Below, in pieces: positions 1 to 9,267 of a stretch of 64,000 nt of DNA (positions are counted from its first letter, which is position 1; each line of letters starts with the position of its first letter). A model generated the notes under the pieces. The model did no database searches. It had not been told where the DNA came from and saw nothing but the letters and a program-made list of their open reading frames with translations. Where the stretch lies: the NCBI RefSeq assembly GCF_033898505.1, contig NZ_JAXAFK010000001.1, positions 1 through 64,000 of the forward strand. Direction: 5' to 3'. A program made the position numbers and the translations under genes. The DNA is from Pectobacterium carotovorum (GTDB lineage: Bacteria; Pseudomonadota; Gammaproteobacteria; Enterobacterales; Enterobacteriaceae).

Positions 1-11
1 TGGCGACTGTG

Positions 12-437
12 ATGGAAATCCGCATATTCAGGCAGGATGACTTTGAAGCCGTGATCACTCTCTGGGAGCGCTGTGATTTACTGCGCCCGTGGAACGATCC
101 TGAAATGGACATCGAACGTAAGCTTAATCACGACCCCGATCTGTTTCTGGTCGCAGAGGTGAACGGCGAAATCGTGGGGTCGGTAATGGGCGGTTACGAC
201 GGCCACCGTGGATCGGCGTACTACCTTGGCGTACACCCTGATTTTCGCGGACGCGGCATTGCGAATGCATTAATTAGCCGACTGGAGAAAAAGCTCATTG
301 CCCGCGGCTGTCCGAAGATCCACCTGATGGTGCGTGAGGACAACGATGCTGTCATCGGCATGTATGAAAAACTCGACTACGAGATGGTTGATAGCGTCAC
401 GCTGGGAAAACGCCTGATTGAAGACAGGGAGTATTGA
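12..437 (+). CDS. ypeA: GNAT-family acetyltransferase YpeA
   Basis: A 141-residue single-domain GNAT N-acetyltransferase, expected to transfer acetyl from acetyl-CoA to an unknown amine. The acetyl-CoA loop is visible as [18 protein letters not shown] near residues 78-95, after a strand ending YYLGVHP. The protein follows E. coli YpeA almost residue for residue, including the ending [15 protein letters not shown] directly before the ATG would add one residue; I chose the ATG at 12. The gene sits at the left edge and is followed by a good terminator, so it is separate from the fus locus. The substrate is unknown here and in relatives. Confidence 0.93.
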   Translation: MEIRIFRQDDFEAVITLWERCDLLRPWNDPEMDIERKLNHDPDLFLVAEVNGEIVGSVMGGYDGHRGSAYYLGVHPDFRGRGIANALISRLEKKLIARGCPKIHLMVREDNDAVIGMYEKLDYEMVDSVTLGKRLIEDREY

Positions 438-509
438 TTGTTATCTCACTGATGCCAAACTGCTATTCCTGCACCGTTTCTCCCTTCTGGTCTCCCTCTC
501 AGTAAAAAT

Positions 510-539
510 GTGCGCCTCCGTTAGCGCACTTTTCTTTTT
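510..539 (+). terminator. Intrinsic terminator after ypeA
   Basis: Six-base-pair stem GTGCGC/GCGCAC with an 8-nt loop, followed directly by a T-rich run (TTTTCTTTTT). It isolates ypeA from the fus genes. Confidence 0.8.
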
Positions 540-615
540 AACTCAACGTATTGCTTAGCTTTGTAATGGTATTGCATGCAATTTGTTAGACTTTATGGGT
601 AACAGTTTTCATTTG

Positions 616-634
616 TAAAACGATTCTCATTTGT
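616..634. promoter_or_regulatory. Putative Fur box upstream of the fus locus
   Basis: On the minus strand the core reads AATGAGAATCGTT, matching 11 of 13 bases of the Fur-box core AATGATAATCATT. It lies about 130 bp upstream of the fusB start in an AT-rich promoter region. Iron repression of an iron-piracy locus is expected. The site is seen; its function is inferred. Confidence 0.6.
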
Positions 635-766
635 ATTATTATTTATTAATGTTCTCCGTTTGATCTTGACATGTTTTTTCATGTTCTGATTTTGCTTACA
701 TTTTATTGCCTGGAAGATTGTGATTGCACTACTGACACCAGGAAGTTCAAGAGATGGAGTTGGATA

Positions 767-1726
767 GTGAGTCGTGAAAATCTTCAGGGGGCTTTACTCG
801 GTGCGAATCGCACTGGCGGTAGCGCATTGCTGACCCCTCGTTCTCTTGCTCATTCCTATTCAATTGCCGCGTCGAATTCCGATACCCCTAACTGGCGTTC
901 TCTGGCCTTTTTTGTGTTGTCCTGTGTGGCGCATGCGTTACTGGCGGTTTTCTTTCTATTGCACTATTCCCCGAAAGAAAACATTGAAGATATGGCGGGA
1001 AACGCGGGCGGCAGCATGCAGGTGACCATGATGGCGGCTGCGATGTCACAGGCTGCCGACACGTCGCCACCCGTAGCCGATCCTCCCGCTGCGCAACCGA
1101 CGCCCGTGGTGATGCCAATCCTAACGCCATTACCAGAACACCCCAATCCTGTTATTAAACAACCCGTCATTGAGCGTAAACCTGTCACGCCGACAGCGGA
1201 AAAAAAGCCGCCCGTGCGTGAGAAAAAACAGCCTGAAAAGAAACCGGAAGAGAAGCCGAAAGAACAGCAGCAGGCTAGATCGCAGCAGACACAACAGACC
1301 GAGAAGAAAAGTGAGTCTCCCGTAGCAACAGCACAAAGCGGTGATGCGCCTTCCCCAACGCCATCCTCGGTTGGTATGCCGGGGAGCGCAACAACGGCCA
1401 AAGCGGGGGAGAGTGATAGCGGTCAGGCGACTCGCGGTGCAGGGAAAAGCAGTAGTCAAAATTTCAAAGCGCTGCATCGCCGCGTGAATTACCCCGCTCG
1501 GGCAAAAGCGCTGGGCGTGGAAGGAAAAGTGCGCGTCAAATTCGATATTACCGGTAGCGGTACGGTCACTAACGTACAGATTCTGTCTGAAACGCCAGAC
1601 GGCGTATTTGGCGATGACGTGATGAAAGATATGGCGCGCTGGCGCTATCGGACGGAGGCACCAGTTGAGAATCAGGTGGTTTCCATCGTGTTCAAACTCA
1701 ATGGTCATATTCAGGTTGATGATTAG
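767..1726 (+). CDS. fusB: TonB-like energy transducer FusB
   Basis: FusB is the dedicated TonB-family protein of the plant-ferredoxin uptake system; in Pectobacterium it is reported to drive ferredoxin import through FusA. Visible features are one N-terminal membrane segment (LAFFVLSCVAHALLAVFFLL), a long Pro/Lys/Glu-rich periplasm-spanning region, and a C-terminal TonB domain beginning NYPARAKALGVEGKVRVKF. The open frame extends back to an ATG at 671, but I prefer the GTG at 767: GGAG lies 7 nt upstream of it (756-759), and the extra N-terminus is Cys-rich and unlike TonB proteins. That gives 319 residues. It is the first gene of the locus, behind a Fur-like site. The identity rests on family plus context. 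Confidence 0.88.
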   Translation: MSRENLQGALLGANRTGGSALLTPRSLAHSYSIAASNSDTPNWRSLAFFVLSCVAHALLAVFFLLHYSPKENIEDMAGNAGGSMQVTMMAAAMSQAADTSPPVADPPAAQPTPVVMPILTPLPEHPNPVIKQPVIERKPVTPTAEKKPPVREKKQPEKKPEEKPKEQQQARSQQTQQTEKKSESPVATAQSGDAPSPTPSSVGMPGSATTAKAGESDSGQATRGAGKSSSQNFKALHRRVNYPARAKALGVEGKVRVKFDITGSGTVTNVQILSETPDGVFGDDVMKDMARWRYRTEAPVENQVVSIVFKLNGHIQVDD

Positions 1727-1804
1727 CAATACATGTTACATGCAGTAATTACAAAAAATAATTTTATTTTTCAAATGATAAGGTTCACTGGGGATTTTGA
1801 ATAA

Positions 1805-4399
1805 ATGAATAAGAACGTCTATTTAATGATGATTTTGTCATTATTATCAGGGCCTGCGCTCGCACAGCAAAACGATACCTCTGTCGATGACAATCAGCAG
1901 AAAAACAATGCAGAAACCGAAGAAGAACAGCAGGGTGATTCCTCTTCAGGAAATGGCGAAGATACAATTTTAGTTCGCTCAACCCCGACCAGTCAGTCGA
2001 TGGGAACGCAGATTCTTAATGCCGAGCAGATTAAAAAGATGCCGACCGGAAACGGCTCGGTCACTGAATTATTAAAGAATAACCCGAATGTACAGTTCGC
2101 TAATACGGCGAATAGCAGCAACACGCCGGGTGAATTGGCACCGGAAAATGTCTCGTTCCACGGCGAGAAATTTTACAACAATAACTTTATGATCGATGGG
2201 TTATCGAATAATAACAATATTAACCCTGGCGCTAATAAGGGAGTGTTAGATGGCGATCCGGATGGTTACAGTCCGATTGATTTACCCGCAGGTGGCACGC
2301 AATCATTCTGGGTTAACTCGGAACTGATTGAATCACTGGAAGTGTTCGACAGCAATATCTCCGCTAAATACGGCGACTTTACCGGTGGCGTGGTGGATGC
2401 CAGACTGATGGATCCCAAGCTGGCTAAAGCCTCCGGCAAAGTATCTTATCGTACAACGCGTGACAGTTGGACCCGTTATCATGTTGATTCTAATATCAGT
2501 GATGAATTCTACTCTGGTACTAACCTCTACTACCAACCGAGATTTAAGAAACAGTTCTATTCAGCTACCTTTAATCAACCGTTGAGCGATAAAGCAGGCT
2601 TTATTTTTGCCTATAACCGCCAACAGTCGGATATTCCCTTTTATCATTCCTATTTGGGGCAATGGGACGATCAGGAACGGATGAGTGAAACCTATTTGTT
2701 AAAAGGTTCTTATCTGACGGATAACGGCGATATTGTGCGTATGACAGGTATGTATTCCCCGCACGAATCTAAATATTATAAAAAGAATATCAAGAACGGT
2801 GCATTTACCAATACTGGTGGCGGCTATCGCTTCAATATGGAATGGGAACACAATGCCAACTGGGGGAAAATGACCAGCCTGGCGGGGTATCAGTTTGAGC
2901 AAAACAAAATCGAACATGAATCTAATCAATTTATTACTTGGATCAACAATGCTCCTTCATTAGGCTTTGTCTCCCCGTCACTGGATTGGCAATCGTCCAT
3001 TAGAAATTCATCGATTGGCGGTTATGGGACATTTGCAACAGAAAAAAATACCACCACGTTAAAGCAGAATTACGAACTTAATCCTGCATTCTTACTGGGA
3101 ATGACTCATCAGGTCGATTTCGGCTGGCAGGCTGATTTTGCGAATGCACAGTATCGTCGTTTTCAGGATGCCTATGCGGCCAGCGTTTCACCGAATGCGA
3201 CCTACATTAATCGTGGCATTGTGTGCTTACCCGGTGATCCATTGTGTATTCCCGGCGAGCAATTTGCAGGTACCCGTACACTCTATCCGGCGCGTTCTGT
3301 GCAAGTCAGCTATAGCAGCTATGCTGCCTATCTGCAAGACAGCATGAGCTATGGGCGCTTGGAGGTAACCCCTGGGGTGCGTGTTACGTACGATGATTTC
3401 CTGGAGAATCTGAATTTTGCTCCTCGTTTCGCCGCTTCTTATGATGTCTTCGGCGATCGCTCAACGCGCTTGTTTGGCGGGGCCAACCGCTATTATGCGG
3501 CGAATATGCTGGCATATAAGCTGCGGCAGGGGATCGGTACGAGTATCGCACAAAGGCGTACCTCGTCTACTATTCCGTGGACCTCTAACCCAGAAAGAGC
3601 CGGTACGAATTACACCGTATCTGATTTAAAAACACCTTATAGTGATGAGGTGACGCTGGGTTTATCTCAACGAGTCATGAGCACCGTATGGACGGCCAAG
3701 TGGGTTAATCGTCAGGGGAAAGAGCAATTTGGTCGTGAAACGATTACTAATAATGGTTCAAGTTACCGTGTGATGAATAATGCGGGGCGGACTGAAGGGA
3801 ATACATTGTCTCTGGAAGTGCAACCCATCAGCCCTCATCGTTTTAGCTTTGCTGAAGTGAATTGGTCATTTGGTGCTTATGTTTCGAAAAATAAAGCTAA
3901 CTCAATTGCTTACTACGATGATAGCGATACAGATGAAGTTCGAGTTATTGTTGACAATAAGCTGATATATAAGGGCGACATGGATGCGATGGACTTCAAT
4001 ACGCCTTGGAATGCCTTCTTGAACGTGGATACTTACTTCCCGGCAATTCGCCTCAATTGGGGCCAGCGTGTAGGTTATACCTCCGGCTATAAAGGGTATT
4101 CTTCTCTGCCATTGTATACTGTGTGCCCTGGTGGAAGTCCTGCATGTGACGCCGATCCTGGTTTTACTGGAAGTGCACAGGAATATGTGTCCACTAAATA
4201 TGATAGCTTTATCTCTTATGATTGGCGTTTTTCCTATTCGCAGCCAGTATATAAAAAACAGACATTGGACATCACGTTGGATGTGCTGAATGTGCTCGAT
4301 AACGTGGTTGAAACTCAGCAGAAAACGAATATCAATACCAAAATTGTGACCTATAAACCCGGCCGTCAGTTCTGGCTTGGCGTCGCTTACACCTGGTAA
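1805..4399 (+). CDS. fusA: TonB-dependent plant-ferredoxin receptor FusA
   Basis: An 864-residue outer-membrane TonB-dependent receptor. It has a signal peptide (MNKNVYLMMILSLLSGPALA, cleavage after ALA), a plug domain with a NMFMID-type segment (NNFMIDGLSNNNN), and a 22-strand barrel pattern ending in aromatic FWLGVAYTW. Between signal and plug lies a polar Asn/Gln/Glu-rich stretch of about 35 residues that could host a TonB box. In Pectobacterium, FusA binds whole [2Fe-2S] plant ferredoxin and imports it for its iron. The assignment rests on the order fusB-fusA-fusC-fusD, which is diagnostic. The cysteine pairs in the C-terminal third (CLPGDPLC, CPGGSPAC) look like extracellular loop disulfides. 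The start at 1805 has a GGGGAT Shine-Dalgarno upstream. Confidence 0.9.
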   Translation: MNKNVYLMMILSLLSGPALAQQNDTSVDDNQQKNNAETEEEQQGDSSSGNGEDTILVRSTPTSQSMGTQILNAEQIKKMPTGNGSVTELLKNNPNVQFANTANSSNTPGELAPENVSFHGEKFYNNNFMIDGLSNNNNINPGANKGVLDGDPDGYSPIDLPAGGTQSFWVNSELIESLEVFDSNISAKYGDFTGGVVDARLMDPKLAKASGKVSYRTTRDSWTRYHVDSNISDEFYSGTNLYYQPRFKKQFYSATFNQPLSDKAGFIFAYNRQQSDIPFYHSYLGQWDDQERMSETYLLKGSYLTDNGDIVRMTGMYSPHESKYYKKNIKNGAFTNTGGGYRFNMEWEHNANWGKMTSLAGYQFEQNKIEHESNQFITWINNAPSLGFVSPSLDWQSSIRNSSIGGYGTFATEKNTTTLKQNYELNPAFLLGMTHQVDFGWQADFANAQYRRFQDAYAASVSPNATYINRGIVCLPGDPLCIPGEQFAGTRTLYPARSVQVSYSSYAAYLQDSMSYGRLEVTPGVRVTYDDFLENLNFAPRFAASYDVFGDRSTRLFGGANRYYAANMLAYKLRQGIGTSIAQRRTSSTIPWTSNPERAGTNYTVSDLKTPYSDEVTLGLSQRVMSTVWTAKWVNRQGKEQFGRETITNNGSSYRVMNNAGRTEGNTLSLEVQPISPHRFSFAEVNWSFGAYVSKNKANSIAYYDDSDTDEVRVIVDNKLIYKGDMDAMDFNTPWNAFLNVDTYFPAIRLNWGQRVGYTSGYKGYSSLPLYTVCPGGSPACDADPGFTGSAQEYVSTKYDSFISYDWRFSYSQPVYKKQTLDITLDVLNVLDNVVETQQKTNINTKIVTYKPGRQFWLGVAYTW

Positions 4400-4405
4400 A
4401 TCCTA

Positions 4406-4446
4406 TGCCCCGCCTACGTCACAGCCTGACGTAGGCGGGGCATTTT
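4406..4446 (+). terminator. Perfect 16-bp hairpin with T-run between fusA and fusC
   Basis: A perfect 16-bp inverted repeat (TGCCCCGCCTACGTCA and its complement) with a 5-nt loop, followed by TTTT. It lies 7 nt after the fusA stop and 65 nt before fusC. It should terminate or strongly attenuate transcription, giving more receptor than protease and transporter, unless fusC has its own promoter. Confidence 0.85.
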
Positions 4447-4470
4447 GCATTCATGCATTCATGCATTCAG
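4447..4470 (+). repeat. Three tandem 8-bp units (GCATTCAT)
   Basis: Two exact GCATTCAT units plus a third with one change, directly after the fusA terminator and before fusC. No function is evident. Confidence 0.7.
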
Positions 4471-4510
4471 AAATTGCCTTACAGGCAAAAATAAAAACGA
4501 AAAGGTTGTT

Positions 4511-7285
4511 ATGAACTGGAAGAAATGTTGCTGGTTATCGCTAACGGCTGTCGGCCTGTTAGCTGGAAGCGTTGTGAGCCAGGCCGAGGAAGTTAAAAGT
4601 CCGTTGCCAGCTTTTAAAGAAGGAACGCTGGCGAATGGATTGCGTTATACCCTCGTGCCGCTGGAAGGGCAGAAGTCACGGGTAGATGTTCGCCTGATTG
4701 TGGATGTCGGTTCGATTGATGAGAAAGACAACGAATCCGGCGTGGCGCACATGGTGGAACACATGGTGTTCCGCGCCAGCGATGCGTTTCCTCAAGGTGT
4801 GAGTACGGAACTGCATAAGCAAGGCTGGGGACGCGGACAGAGCTATAACGCGGTGACCAACTACGAGCGCACCATGTACATGATGAGCCCGCCGAAAGGG
4901 AATCGCGATCTGGGGACGACCTTGCAGGCGCTGAGCCAGATGACAGGTCACGCCAAGCTGCTGCAAAGCGATCTTGATGATGAGCGCAAAATTATTCTGG
5001 AAGAGTGGCGTGGCAAGCTGGGCGTAGCGGAACGCATGAACCAGCAGCGCGTACAGGCGATTCGCCATGACTCTCGCTATCCTTCCCGCCCGACGATTGG
5101 CACGGAAAAATCGATTAACGAAACACCAGCTAGCGTACTACAGGATTTCTATCAGCGCTGGTATCACCCGTCGAATATGCGGTTGATGATTATCGGTGAT
5201 ATCACGCCTGCGGAGGCGGAGCGCGACATTCAACGCTATTTTGCACCGCTGCCGAATGTTGCCGTGCCAGCCCGTGATTACTATGAGCCATTACTGAAAC
5301 CGCAGCTCAAAGTGGCGCGTTTGCAGGATAGCCAAAGTGGTAGCAGTCAGGTGTCATTTGTCTACCGTTTCAATGACAAAGACACATTCGGCCAATCCGA
5401 TTACCGTCACCGTTTGCTCACACAAATCACACTGTCTGCGGTAACGCGTCAGGTTCGCCGACAGCAGGCAGAGCTGCCGCAGGACGCCAGCAGCCTGGTG
5501 GTGCGTAAATCGGATATCGGTAAAACGACGGCGGCATTGGGCTTTTTCGCCAATGTGATGCCGGGAGGCCATGATGCCGCGATTTCTGCTGTACTGAAAG
5601 AGATCGAGCGGTTCAAACGCTATCCGTTAAACGAGCAGGACATCACGGAGATCACATCCGACATTCGTGAAGTCGCGCAGCGTATGAGTACTACCCCTGA
5701 AACCCGTGAGTTTGCAGACTGGGTGCAGCAGTTGACCATCGTCTGGCAGCAGGATCGCCCGTATGTCGGCAGCCAGCAGCGCGGTAAAGATGCGCTGGAC
5801 GCGCTGGACACCATCACCGCGGAAGAGGTGAACCGCCATTGGCAACGCTGGTTAGCTTCTCCAGATACGTTGGTACAGTTTAGCGTGCCGGGTGCGACAC
5901 CTTTCACGCTGCCGAAGCCAGAGGCGATGCGTAAGTTACAAGCTCAGTGGGCCGCAGCGACGCTGGCACCGTTACAGGTAGAGAAAGAAAAAGTCATCCC
6001 TGAGCTTCCTGCCGTGACGCAAAGCGGGAAACGTACGGCGATGAAGACGTTTGCCGCACAGAAGGTCGAGCAGTGGCAGTTGAGTAATGGCGATCGCGTC
6101 GTGTGGCTGCGTGCGCCGGAAGCGGGCAAGAAAGTGTATCTCACCGCGACGAGTCAGGCAGGATTCATGGCGACTTCGCTGAATCCGTGGCAGGCACAGT
6201 TGGCGAGTCAACTGGTCAATCAGAGCGGCCCTGCGACATGGAGTGGTGAAGCGCTAACGAACTGGAAAAAAGATAAATCCCTGTCGCTGAGCATCGATCA
6301 GGAAGCGGAGCAACTGACGGTAAACGGGAGCGCCCCCACTGAGCAACTAGCCAGTCTGCTGGGGTTATACCGCGAGTTGAATGTGGCACCGGGTATCGAT
6401 CCTGAGGTGATGAAAGAGAGCATGATGAGTCTGGCGCGTCAGAAGGCCAATGACGATCAGTCCGTCGGTGGAAAACGCGCTGGCGAAATTGCCAAACTGC
6501 GCTTTGGTGGGCCAGCCTGGCAGCAACCTGAAATTGCAGAGCTGAAACAAATCTCAGCGCCAGCGTTGCTTTCACAGTGGCATAAAGCCGCTGCCGCACC
6601 GGTCACCTACTATCTGATAGCGGATATGCCTGCTGCACAGCTGTTGCCACAGGTTGAACGTTACCTTGCGACCATACCGCGTCAGCCTGCCAGCGAGGTG
6701 AAATCACATCTGGCACTACCGGGTAAACGTGAGGCGACATCGGCTATCAATATCGAACCGCGTGCCGATATTCTGGCCTGGAGTTTCACGCCACATACAT
6801 GGACGCCACAAGCCGCAGTGCAGGTGAGTATTGCTCGTAATATTGCGAATAAATACCTCAAGACGAGCCTGCGTGATGACGCACTGGGTATTTACCGCAT
6901 GCGTGTCGATAGCGAGCTGGAAGATAAAAAACAGCGTATTGAGACGGAAGTGAGTTTCAGCAGCGCGCCAGAACGTGCGCAAGAGCTGTGGAAACTGGCC
7001 GAGCACGTCTTTGCTGAACTGCCGACGAAGATTACTCAGGAAGATTTGGACGATCAAAAAGCACAGTTTATCCGTGCAGAAAAAGGGCGTCAGAGCGATC
7101 TCATGACAATACAGCGCCGCCTGCTTCTGAGCTACCGTCACTATGACGATCCGCGCTATCTGAGCAGTGTATCCAAACTGGCTGACAGCATCACGCTGGA
7201 AGGCGTGCGGGCGATGTCGGCGAAGCTGTATAACCCGGATAACCGCGTGCTTTACATCACCTTGCCGCAAGAGGTGAAAGAGTGA
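4511..7285 (+). CDS. fusC: M16-family ferredoxin protease FusC
   Basis: A 924-residue periplasmic zinc metalloprotease of the M16 (pitrilysin/insulinase) family. In Pectobacterium, FusC cleaves imported plant ferredoxin so that its iron is released. The inverted zinc motif HMVEH is at residues 80-84, and the distal glutamate is expected near 160 in DDERKIILEEW. Four M16 half-domains are consistent with the length. The signal peptide is MNWKKCCWLSLTAVGLLAGS...SQA. The open frame reaches back to 4445, but the ATG at 4511 has an AAGG Shine-Dalgarno and starts the signal peptide; the longer version would put 22 polar residues before it. It overlaps fusD by 4 nt, so these two are co-translated. 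Confidence 0.9.
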   Translation: MNWKKCCWLSLTAVGLLAGSVVSQAEEVKSPLPAFKEGTLANGLRYTLVPLEGQKSRVDVRLIVDVGSIDEKDNESGVAHMVEHMVFRASDAFPQGVSTELHKQGWGRGQSYNAVTNYERTMYMMSPPKGNRDLGTTLQALSQMTGHAKLLQSDLDDERKIILEEWRGKLGVAERMNQQRVQAIRHDSRYPSRPTIGTEKSINETPASVLQDFYQRWYHPSNMRLMIIGDITPAEAERDIQRYFAPLPNVAVPARDYYEPLLKPQLKVARLQDSQSGSSQVSFVYRFNDKDTFGQSDYRHRLLTQITLSAVTRQVRRQQAELPQDASSLVVRKSDIGKTTAALGFFANVMPGGHDAAISAVLKEIERFKRYPLNEQDITEITSDIREVAQRMSTTPETREFADWVQQLTIVWQQDRPYVGSQQRGKDALDALDTITAEEVNRHWQRWLASPDTLVQFSVPGATPFTLPKPEAMRKLQAQWAAATLAPLQVEKEKVIPELPAVTQSGKRTAMKTFAAQKVEQWQLSNGDRVVWLRAPEAGKKVYLTATSQAGFMATSLNPWQAQLASQLVNQSGPATWSGEALTNWKKDKSLSLSIDQEAEQLTVNGSAPTEQLASLLGLYRELNVAPGIDPEVMKESMMSLARQKANDDQSVGGKRAGEIAKLRFGGPAWQQPEIAELKQISAPALLSQWHKAAAAPVTYYLIADMPAAQLLPQVERYLATIPRQPASEVKSHLALPGKREATSAINIEPRADILAWSFTPHTWTPQAAVQVSIARNIANKYLKTSLRDDALGIYRMRVDSELEDKKQRIETEVSFSSAPERAQELWKLAEHVFAELPTKITQEDLDDQKAQFIRAEKGRQSDLMTIQRRLLLSYRHYDDPRYLSSVSKLADSITLEGVRAMSAKLYNPDNRVLYITLPQEVKE

Positions 7286-8955
7286 AAAAGATTGCGGCAC
7301 AGTTTGCCGATCTCTGCCGCCCTTTCTGGCGGGGAAAACAAGGCTTGCTAGCGCTGTTGCTTCTCATCGCCGCCACCAGTATGGGATGGGCAATTGTCTA
7401 TCTCAACGTGTTACTCAATGATTGGAGTAAAACGTTTTACGATGCGCTAGGGTCGTTTGATAGCAACGTGCTGATCTCTCTTATGAAAGAGTACGGCATC
7501 TATATCTTGATTTACATCGTGGTATTTGTGCATCAGGACTGGCTTACTCGCTGGCTGATCATTCGTTGGCGCAGTGCTCTGACGGAAGAGTTGGTGAATA
7601 GCTGGCTGGCAAAGCGGGCGTTCTATCGGATGTCGATAGCAGGAAAAATCGATAACCCCGATCAGCGTATCGCCGAGGATATCAGCTTGTTTGTGGATAA
7701 AACGGTCAGTCTGGTGGTGTCGTTTTTGGTTGTAACTGCCCAACTGTCGTCTTTCGTCATCATCCTCTGGGAGTTATCGGGCGTACAGCGCTTTACGTTG
7801 TTCGGCGAGGAGTGGGTAATCAAAGGCTATCTGGTTTGGGCTGTCATTCTCTATACCGTATTTGGCACGTTGATAACGCACCTTATTGGTAAACGGCTGC
7901 ACGGTATTAACTATGAGAAACAACGGGCCGAAGCGAATTTTCGTGCGTCCTTGTTGCGTAAGCATGATAACGCCGAGCAAATTGCGCTCTATGGTGGTGA
8001 ACAGCAGGAAAAAAACCATCTTCAACGGCAATTTTCTGCGATTGTCTCTAACTGGTGGCGTTCAATGAATGCGGAACGTAATCTGGGCTTTTTCACCACG
8101 GGTTACATGCGTATTAGCTTGATCGTTCCTATTTTTGCCGCCTTACCTGCGTTTTTGAGCAAAACGGTGACGCTAGGTGGGCTGATGCAGATCCGTGGCG
8201 CGTTTGCACAAGTGCATGGTGCATTGAGTTGGTTTATTCGCATGTATCGGGAATTCATGGAGCTTTCCGCGAGCATGGAGCGTCTCAGCCAGTTTAAACA
8301 GGAAATTAAACGCCATCAGTCTGAACAAGAAACGATCCCCGTTGGCGAGCGTTTGCAGGTGGATCAGCTTTCTTTCACCACGCCGCAGGGTTCTCCGCTG
8401 TTGCAAAATGTGGATCTGAGCTGCGAAGCAGGTAGCTGGAGTAAGTTTTCTGGCCGCAGCGGGCTGGGGAAATCTACGCTGCTGCGTACGTTAAGCGGTC
8501 TGTGGCCGTATTACGATGGCCGTTGGCAGTCGCTTGAAGGGCGCAGCCTGCTGTTGCCGCAGCAAAGCTATCTGGGGCAGGGTACGCTGGCGGAGATCCT
8601 CTGCTATCCGCATCCGCCGCTGGCTGACAGTGAGATGCTGCGTCAGACGCTGGATAGCGTCGGGCTGGGCGCGTGGCGCGATCGTCTGGATGAGCAACTG
8701 AACTGGGATCGGGTGTTCTCCGGCGGGGAGCGGCAGCGGGTCGCCTTTGCTCGCGCGCTGATTGCCAAACCCGATACGCTCTATCTGGATGAAGCGACTA
8801 GCAATCTGGATCATGACGCCGCCAGGCAGCTTCTGGCACTGATCAAGATGGCGTTGCCTGCGTGTACCGTGGTGGCAATTACGCACCAGACAGAGCTGGA
8901 CGATCTGTTCCCGCACCGTTATGACTTAACCGATTTCTCCTCACAGCGCAGTTGA
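7282..8955 (+). CDS. fusD: Inner-membrane ABC transporter FusD (SbmA/YddA-type)
   Basis: A 557-residue fused permease-ATPase. The N-terminal half has about six membrane helices of the SbmA/BacA type. The C-terminal ATPase shows Walker A GRSGLGKST, the signature FSGGERQRVAFARAL and Walker B TLYLDEATSNLD. It closely resembles E. coli YddA. In the fus model it handles ferredoxin-derived iron or peptide products after FusC cleavage; direction and cargo are not settled by sequence. The GTG start overlaps the fusC stop (GTGA). Last gene of the locus, followed by a hairpin. Confidence 0.85.
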   Translation: MKKIAAQFADLCRPFWRGKQGLLALLLLIAATSMGWAIVYLNVLLNDWSKTFYDALGSFDSNVLISLMKEYGIYILIYIVVFVHQDWLTRWLIIRWRSALTEELVNSWLAKRAFYRMSIAGKIDNPDQRIAEDISLFVDKTVSLVVSFLVVTAQLSSFVIILWELSGVQRFTLFGEEWVIKGYLVWAVILYTVFGTLITHLIGKRLHGINYEKQRAEANFRASLLRKHDNAEQIALYGGEQQEKNHLQRQFSAIVSNWWRSMNAERNLGFFTTGYMRISLIVPIFAALPAFLSKTVTLGGLMQIRGAFAQVHGALSWFIRMYREFMELSASMERLSQFKQEIKRHQSEQETIPVGERLQVDQLSFTTPQGSPLLQNVDLSCEAGSWSKFSGRSGLGKSTLLRTLSGLWPYYDGRWQSLEGRSLLLPQQSYLGQGTLAEILCYPHPPLADSEMLRQTLDSVGLGAWRDRLDEQLNWDRVFSGGERQRVAFARALIAKPDTLYLDEATSNLDHDAARQLLALIKMALPACTVVAITHQTELDDLFPHRYDLTDFSSQRS

Positions 8956-8961
8956 TGCTGC

Positions 8962-8998
8962 CCGCAGGCCTTCCGAGTGTCGGGAGGCCTGCGGTTCT
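8962..8998 (+). terminator. Hairpin after fusD
   Basis: A 10-bp stem CCGCAGGCCT/AGGCCTGCGG extended by inner TCCGA/TCGGG pairing, followed by a weak TTCT run. Likely the end of the fus transcript. Confidence 0.65.
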
Positions 8999-9072
8999 GG
9001 TAGGTTTCTTCCCATATGCCCCCTATAATCTTCCGCAGGATTATCTAATGCCGATCGTTTAAGGATCGAGAT

Positions 9073-9130
9073 AGCGGGGCGACCACGGTGCGAGGCATCC
9101 CTGCGGGAGCCTCATCCCCGTGTTTCCCCT
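9073..9130. repeat. 58-bp dispersed hairpin repeat, copy A
   Basis: Reverse complement of 14062-14119 with about 8 differences over 58 positions. It contains the inverted motif GAGGCATCCC...GGGAGCCTC. It sits in the 312-bp space before yfeY, which otherwise shows only the fusD hairpin and an undefined promoter region. Confidence 0.75.
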
Positions 9131-9267
9131 CAATCCACGATTAGGTGAATGCCAGGCATCTGGGTCATTTCGTCTTTTACGGCACTTTTCGTCGCTTGCA
9201 GACTCCAATCCCCATCTTATTAGGGTGGCTGATGACGGAAGCCGTTCAATCTTGAGGAGTACATGCT

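Noticed and set aside
1130..1729. 199-residue minus-strand frame over fusB
   Set aside because: Antisense shadow of the Pro/Lys-rich fusB region; Leu/Arg-rich low-complexity translation.
1805..8955. Siderophore uptake locus
   Set aside because: The M16 protease and SbmA-like transporter with a dedicated TonB-like protein match the fus ferredoxin system, not siderophore import.
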